From Gnetum montanum (taxonomy: Eukaryota; Streptophyta; Gnetopsida; Gnetales; Gnetaceae): a stretch of DNA of 64,000 bases. A program made the translations under genes and the position numbers. The stretch is taken from the NCBI GenBank assembly GCA_015680685.1, contig MNCI01029487.1, positions 231,050-295,049 of the forward strand, read 5' to 3'. Shown piece by piece: positions 58,556-64,000 of this stretch (positions are counted from its first letter, which is position 1; the number at the start of each line of letters is the position of its first letter). The notes below the pieces were generated by a model, which saw only the letters and a list, made by a program, of their open reading frames with translations, had not been told where the DNA came from and did no database searches.

Positions 58556-61090
58556 GTAACACCCCTATTAATTATCTTTAAAATCCTATACATAACTAAT
58601 AGAGATGCTATGTAACTCCAAGGATCTACATTTAAACTTGATTTAGAAATTTCAAAGGAAGCCATAAAATAGATAAAACATTATTATTTAAGAGCATAAA
58701 TATAGTAAAGCAATATGGTGCAGCAAAATTTTGTAATACTCACATATATAATGAGATAAAATTTATTTAGAGAAAATTAGAATTATTCACAACCACAAAA
58801 AGCTAGATGTCTAAAAATTCCATTAGTTATGTCATAAAATAATACGTAAAATAATGATCCTAACAACACTTGTTTTATCTTAATCAAACATCTAGAAATA
58901 AAGTTATTTGTATTTTAATTTTATTAAATTAAATGATAAAATATTAATATACAATAAATAGTATTTAATTTTCCCCAAACATATAGTGCGCACCAAAATG
59001 AAAAATGTTCCTTACAATTTCACATTCCTAGTGGCACAAACAGAACATTCCTCTTTTAATGATTCCTTGCCAACTTTGGGCTCTTTGCATTGAAATGCAG
59101 GAGTTAGAACCCCTGAAATAAGAAAGGTTATTATATTTCCCTCTTCATGGAGCATAAAGGTTTAAGGCCAAAAGTATCAAGTTATGGGCTAGGTAAAGGT
59201 TTCTAATAAAATATTCAAAAATGTTTCAAAGTCTAGAATTGCCACAAAAATTTTCCAAAATTCAAAAGAAATCCAAAAATCCATAGAAAGTATATTTTAT
59301 CCAAGTATCTCCAAAGGCTAGGTCTTAGTTACCCTCATTGCTAACAAGAACCATCAAGTCTTAGGATAGCCTGACTAATATTCTGAAATTATCCTTTAAT
59401 TACTTTAATAACAAAAAATATCACAAATTTGTCTAGCAAAAATCCAAAGAATGTATATTTTAATCAAGCATCTCTAAAGGTTGGGTCTTGATTACCCTCA
59501 CTACCAAAGGGACTCATCAACAGCTCTTGGAATAACCTTATTATTATCATTGGATTATCTCTATGATCCCAAATAAGTCACTCATGGCCAGGTCTTGGCA
59601 ATAACCTTACTACTAACATCCTCAATAGTTGAGGTACATGTATTATCAGAAGGATAGGTCTTGACTATGCCTCTCAGCAACTCCATAGACTTAATTGCTC
59701 AGTGTCATGGTCTCAACTAAATCCATAACTTTACATGAACTTACAAATCAAAATCCAAGGTAGGAAATCCATCCAACAATCCTTGTTCTTATGGGATGGA
59801 TCCCACTAAAAAATACTCCCTACTGCATGTAGATGAAGACATCTAAAAGATTTGCAGATCTCACTACCAATTGAGCAATATTATTATTTTATTCCAAAAA
59901 TTCAAAAGTTGTCCAAAATGGCAAAAAATTCATAATAACTCAAATTTTAGCAAAATTCTTACCAAAAATTCATGATAGCTAACATTTCATAAAATTCTCA
60001 CAAAATCATGTTTATGTCATGACCTGGACCAAAAATCATGTTCACATCAAAAGTTAATCCAAAATATTCATAAAATATCTAAGAAGTAGGTTGGACAAAG
60101 TTTTCATAATTCCAGAAATTTACCAAAAGACAAAAAAGGTCCGAACATAATTAAAATACCAAAAACAAGCCCAAGATGACAAAATTTTGTATAATCTTGG
60201 CATAATAATAAAATTGTAAAAGAATAGTAGAAGATAAGAAAGCAGAGAGGAGGAATAGAAATTCCATAACAATATAGAGAAGTTCCATAAAAAGAAATAT
60301 TAAGTAATCTTTCTTACTTGTGCTATAAGAGCTTCTAGAATCTTCTTAGTGTCTTCTTTTGTTACTTGATGCTCTCAATTAATCTTCATTTCACTTAACC
60401 TATCACACCCAAAACCCTTCTAGAAACTGTGATGTGATGTATTTAAGGCCTCATCCTATTTATAATGGAAAGAATGGAAGAAACAGGGCTAAAATTGGCT
60501 TCAAAAAGAAGAAGAAAGAGCAAAAAACTTCTTTTTAAAAAACGTGATCGAACATGATTTAAAAATAATAATAGTTGCAAAATAATCAGCAAAAAGCATC
60601 TAGGAAGCTCTCACATAGGTTCCAAAAGTTATTAGGACTTGGCTTGAAGGTTTTAAAAGATATCAAAAAGCTCTCACATAGGTTCACAATCTAGATAAAG
60701 TTGATGAGGTATAAAATTTGATTTTTTTATTGATTATTTGTCTTTATGGTATTTATGTGATAGTGCACTTTGGGCTGTAGACTAAACCAACAGAAGGTAC
60801 TAAGGGAAAGGATGATGTGGCAATAATAGAACTGTATTCTAGGGTTTTTATCATTAATCACACAATATCATAATTATATTTATATTTCTTTATTCCTAAC
60901 TTTTGACTTTTGATTAGAAACAATGCATCAAACAAGGTTCTAGTTGAAACGTTTTAAGTACTAAGCAAAAAGAAAAAGGAAAAGAACGAGAGGTAACTTT
61001 AGTTATATGGTTTTTGAATACTTCTCTTTTTTCTTCTTCTTCTTATGTGATTTCCACTTTGTATTGTAAGTATATTTGGGTTAAGGGTAC
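58556..61090. other. repetitive, unrecognised; possible long LTR
   Basis: Begins with TGTAACACCCCTATTAATTA, a common start of gypsy LTRs, and has a TATTTATAATGG box near 60455. Within 59300-59700 the phrase AGGTCTTGATTACCCTCACT recurs in four degenerate forms. No coding domain. A right LTR end and primer site were not found. Confidence 0.35.
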
Positions 61091-61317
61091 TTTATTTGAA
61101 AGTTGGAGAAGGATTCTTCACACAAGTATAGTTTTGAACAGACTTCGACCCCACCTCCAAAATCTCCTTGAGTGTAATTTCCATAGGTGACTTGGTGAAG
61201 GGTTTTGTACTACCTAGTGGGTCACAGGTCATATTAGTGTTTCCTCTTCCTAGATCCCTTTTAGTTAGTGTGATCCCCTTTGTTACCATCATGGGTTCAT
61301 CTTGCTCCTTAAGATAG

Positions 61318-61680
61318 ATGGTGGCTACTGTGAAAGAGGAACTTGTTCTTCTTTGTAATCTAAGTGATTGGAATGCAAAGAATACCCCATACTCTATTCG
61401 TGAGGAGTTGTATCACTTAAGAGAGTCCAAGTCTTGTGACTTCAAGAGTGATTATGAGTTAGTGTAGGCTAGTGATTCATCTACTTTTCATGCTATTCTT
61501 GATGGTGCTCTAGAGATCAATAAGAATCTTGAACAACTCTTAGGAGGACTAGAGAGTGCCACTTGCTTGGCTCGACACTTGTTGAACCATGAGTGCATAC
61601 TCCAAATTGAGAATGATTATCTTCATGTAAGTAATGAATCTTCTTTATTATATATATATATATCCTCTATCTTTTTATAT
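61318..61680 (+). pseudogene. unknown frame, probably transposon-derived
   Basis: From ATG 61318 (MVATVKEELVLLCNLSDWN) through HAILDGALEINKNLEQLLGG and ECILQIENDYLHVS, with one in-frame TAG at about 61465. Amphipathic and acidic. About 61100-61290 is open on both strands. No family recognised; its place 1 kb before a gag suggests an element leader or N-terminal gag part. Confidence 0.35.
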
Positions 61681-61689
61681 TCACAGCCT

Positions 61690-62660
61690 TGATCTTATGC
61701 ATAAAGGGGAAGGAAAAGGAATGGTAGGAAGACATGACACAATAGACCCTTCAAGTCAACTTGTTAAAATTTGAACTTGTGAAGGCTAACAAGGTGAAGG
61801 TTGCTGCCAAAGTGCCATAAAATATAGTAGGCAACTCTATGATGTTTTGATTGGATGTCATGATGTAATCAACAAGGATAATACCACCAAGGAAGAATGT
61901 GAGGTCTAATCCAAGATAATCAAAGATCTCCTTCAAGTTTTTAAAGTGAATGCTTGATTTCCTATGTGTTCACTCTTTCCACGATGCCCACTCTTTCCAT
62001 ACACATTTTTTCCATATCCCCTCTTCATGATGTATCCCTTCTTATATTAATAATAAGACCTTAATAATATTTTTCTCTATTTTTCTTTCATTTTGGCTCC
62101 TAAATCATGGTTTTTTTATATCAAATGTGACATTCCATCCTAGATGTTGATGAAATATGATTGTTCATTGCATAAAATCGTCGTATTACATGAAAATAAC
62201 TCGATCACTCCTTTAACTTGGAAAATAATGATGAACGAATATGGAATTGAACTAAAAAAAATAACAACAGAACTTTGTTCATGAAATGGCTGGTACACTA
62301 TTAATAGCTATGGGTTATCTTCTTGTAAAACTTAGAACCTTAGAGGAAATTTAGCACTGCCATTATGGTTAGGCCATCTAGCTAAAGGAGTGATTAGTTC
62401 CTTATTATATGGCTTCACCTAGCTCTCGTCACTTGCCAATCTAACTCTGCGACTCCATGTTGATACAACCTCTAAGCCCAACCTTAAATGTCATAGGTCA
62501 AACCCATTCCTAAGAAGTACTGTGAATAGTTGCAACTCCTCATAATGAGGCACCCTTTCTTTCGAAGGCTAATTACATGATTAATAATACAATTCCACCC
62601 TTAACAAGGGACAAGATGTTACACTATTTCTCCACCGTTATTTCACATTTCCCAATTTGT
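61690..62660. other. no gene seen
   Basis: AT-rich, between the unknown frame and the Tat-like gag. No primer-binding site or LTR end could be fixed. Confidence 0.4.
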
Positions 62661-62665
62661 TAGCA

Positions 62666-63890
62666 TGTCTTCCTTTCTTATATATCCACATAATCCAATC
62701 TCATTGGATATAATTGCACCTACAGCTTTTGGACCCATTCCCTATGTGTGTCCTTTGCTAACATCACCACTTATTACCATCACTCAACCCACTATTAGCT
62801 CTCTTGGAAGAGATCCATAGCTACTAGCATTGCTCAATGATATGATGCTCTATCTTCACAACACCGAAGATAAAGCATCTAAGGAATTGAGCATATAAAG
62901 ATATTCTCCTATTTCCATGGATTATATCCTAAGTGATTCCATGAGCTCTACCATTCCTTTACTAGCCTTGCCTAAGGAAGTTTCACTATCAACCTTCACA
63001 TAGTACAATGATGAAATAGGAGATTCCATTAATCATGTGGTCACATCAAGAAACAAATGCATGTTTCTTGCGCCTTACCCTTACATTGTGTTGAGATGCT
63101 CTCAAACTCTCTTTTTGGAAAATCTTTACAATGGTATAAGTTCTTAGCGCATGGATCTATTACCTCTCTAGAGCAGCTACTTGCAACCTTCACTGAATGA
63201 TTCAAGTTCAATGTGCCTTAAATCATAAGTGTGATGTCTTTTATTACCATTAAGCAAGCTCCAAATGAGCTCATTGTTAAGTTCATTTTTTGATTGACAA
63301 TAGAATTAATCAAATTGTAATATCATTTAGAGGAATGTTATCTACAAGACATCTTTGAAGCTATGGTGATTGACTATATCCTAAAGAGAATGGCTTATCC
63401 TAAGCCTCATTCTTTGAATGATGCTTTCATGATTTCCAGATGCATTGAAGAAGCTACTATTTAACATAGTGACCTGTCAATTTGTAACAAGGCTATAAAA
63501 CAAAAGAATGTACAACTAACTTCTCAAGATGTTTCTTCTTTTTCTAACGGACAAAACAATGTTCTTATAGCCATTTCATCCTCCACTCAGCAACGTAAAC
63601 CTCAAAATAGTAGAGACTAATACACCAAAATACCTATAAAACACTCTCTACTTCTGAACAACCTTCTTCAAGATGGACACTTTAAAAAGAAATAGGTCTT
63701 CAATTAAGCGAGAGCATGCTATCATCGCATATAACTTATAGCTATGAATATTTCTCAAAGACAAGAAGGTGACCATGATATGCCTAAGTGTTATGACTAC
63801 GAAATTATTACTACTATCATGAGACTATTGGACATGATATAAATAACTGTAAGAATCTAAAAATATGACATCCAAGATCTCATAAATAAT
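62666..63890 (+). pseudogene. Tat-like Ty3/gypsy gag, broken
   Basis: Starts MSSFLIYPHNPISLDIIA. After a frameshift near 63060 the capsid reads FGKSLQWYKFLAHGSITSLE and QLLATFTE, the Tat-type pattern A..WY..L..GSI.SW..L...F. A further part gives SLNDAFMISRCIEEATI. At about 63800-63850 a knuckle YYHETIGHDINNCKNL follows, matching the Tat form CxYH...GHDT.DC..L with its first Cys lost. Several stops. Continues toward the window end. Confidence 0.65.
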
Positions 63891-64000
63891 GATAAAATAG
63901 TGGTGGAGAGCAATCCATCCACTATGCAACCAGATAATCAATGGCTTAAAGTATTTTAGAACCCCTTGGGAGTTGGAGGCATCATTTCAACTTCCAAACC

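Overview
This is a piece of a large, repeat-rich land-plant nuclear genome, most likely a gymnosperm. The reasons are an intact nuclear photosystem I gene with a chloroplast transit peptide, a second gene whose introns reach about 17 kb, and decayed LTR retrotransposons, LINEs and SINEs filling nearly all other space. The species cannot be named from the sequence alone. All calls were made by eye; no search was run.

Layout: 1-742 is the tail of an LTR. 1979-2437 (+) is psaH, an uninterrupted 152-codon gene with I-box/G-box light-response motifs upstream. 3.4-3.8 kb is the 3' end of an RTE-type LINE. 5610-42291 (-) is one gene of ten coding exons for a DUF639-family protein of about 812 residues, convergent with psaH. 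The splice phases of all ten exons agree. Its introns carry a LINE (6.8-8.7 kb), copia fragments (16-17.8 kb and 37.5-39 kb), a whole but decayed Ty1/copia element with both LTRs (30236-35751), a second LINE tail (39.4-40 kb), several tRNA-like SINEs and many short tandem duplications.

44.2-64 kb has no recognised host gene. It is a nest of Ty3/gypsy-like elements. Element A (45778-55908; two 866-bp LTRs, primer-binding site, polypurine tract, 5-bp target duplication CCAAC) has inserted into an LTR of a related family B, whose LTR remainder and gag follow at 55914-58400. Element A carries a gag and a second long reading frame (about 52.1-54.75 kb) where pol would be expected; I see no protease, reverse transcriptase or integrase in it. 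A third, Tat-like gag lies at 62.7-63.9 kb. A 361-N gap at 49943-50303 is flanked by identical 620-bp copies, which suggests unmerged contig ends.

The two host genes act separately: PsaH in photosystem I of the thylakoid, the DUF639 protein probably at a membrane with unknown function. The most unusual items are the pol-less two-frame element A, the transition-only decay of its LTRs, a strict 14-bp repeat array in an LTR of family B, and the 37-kb DUF639 gene that keeps its frame despite heavy transposon loading.
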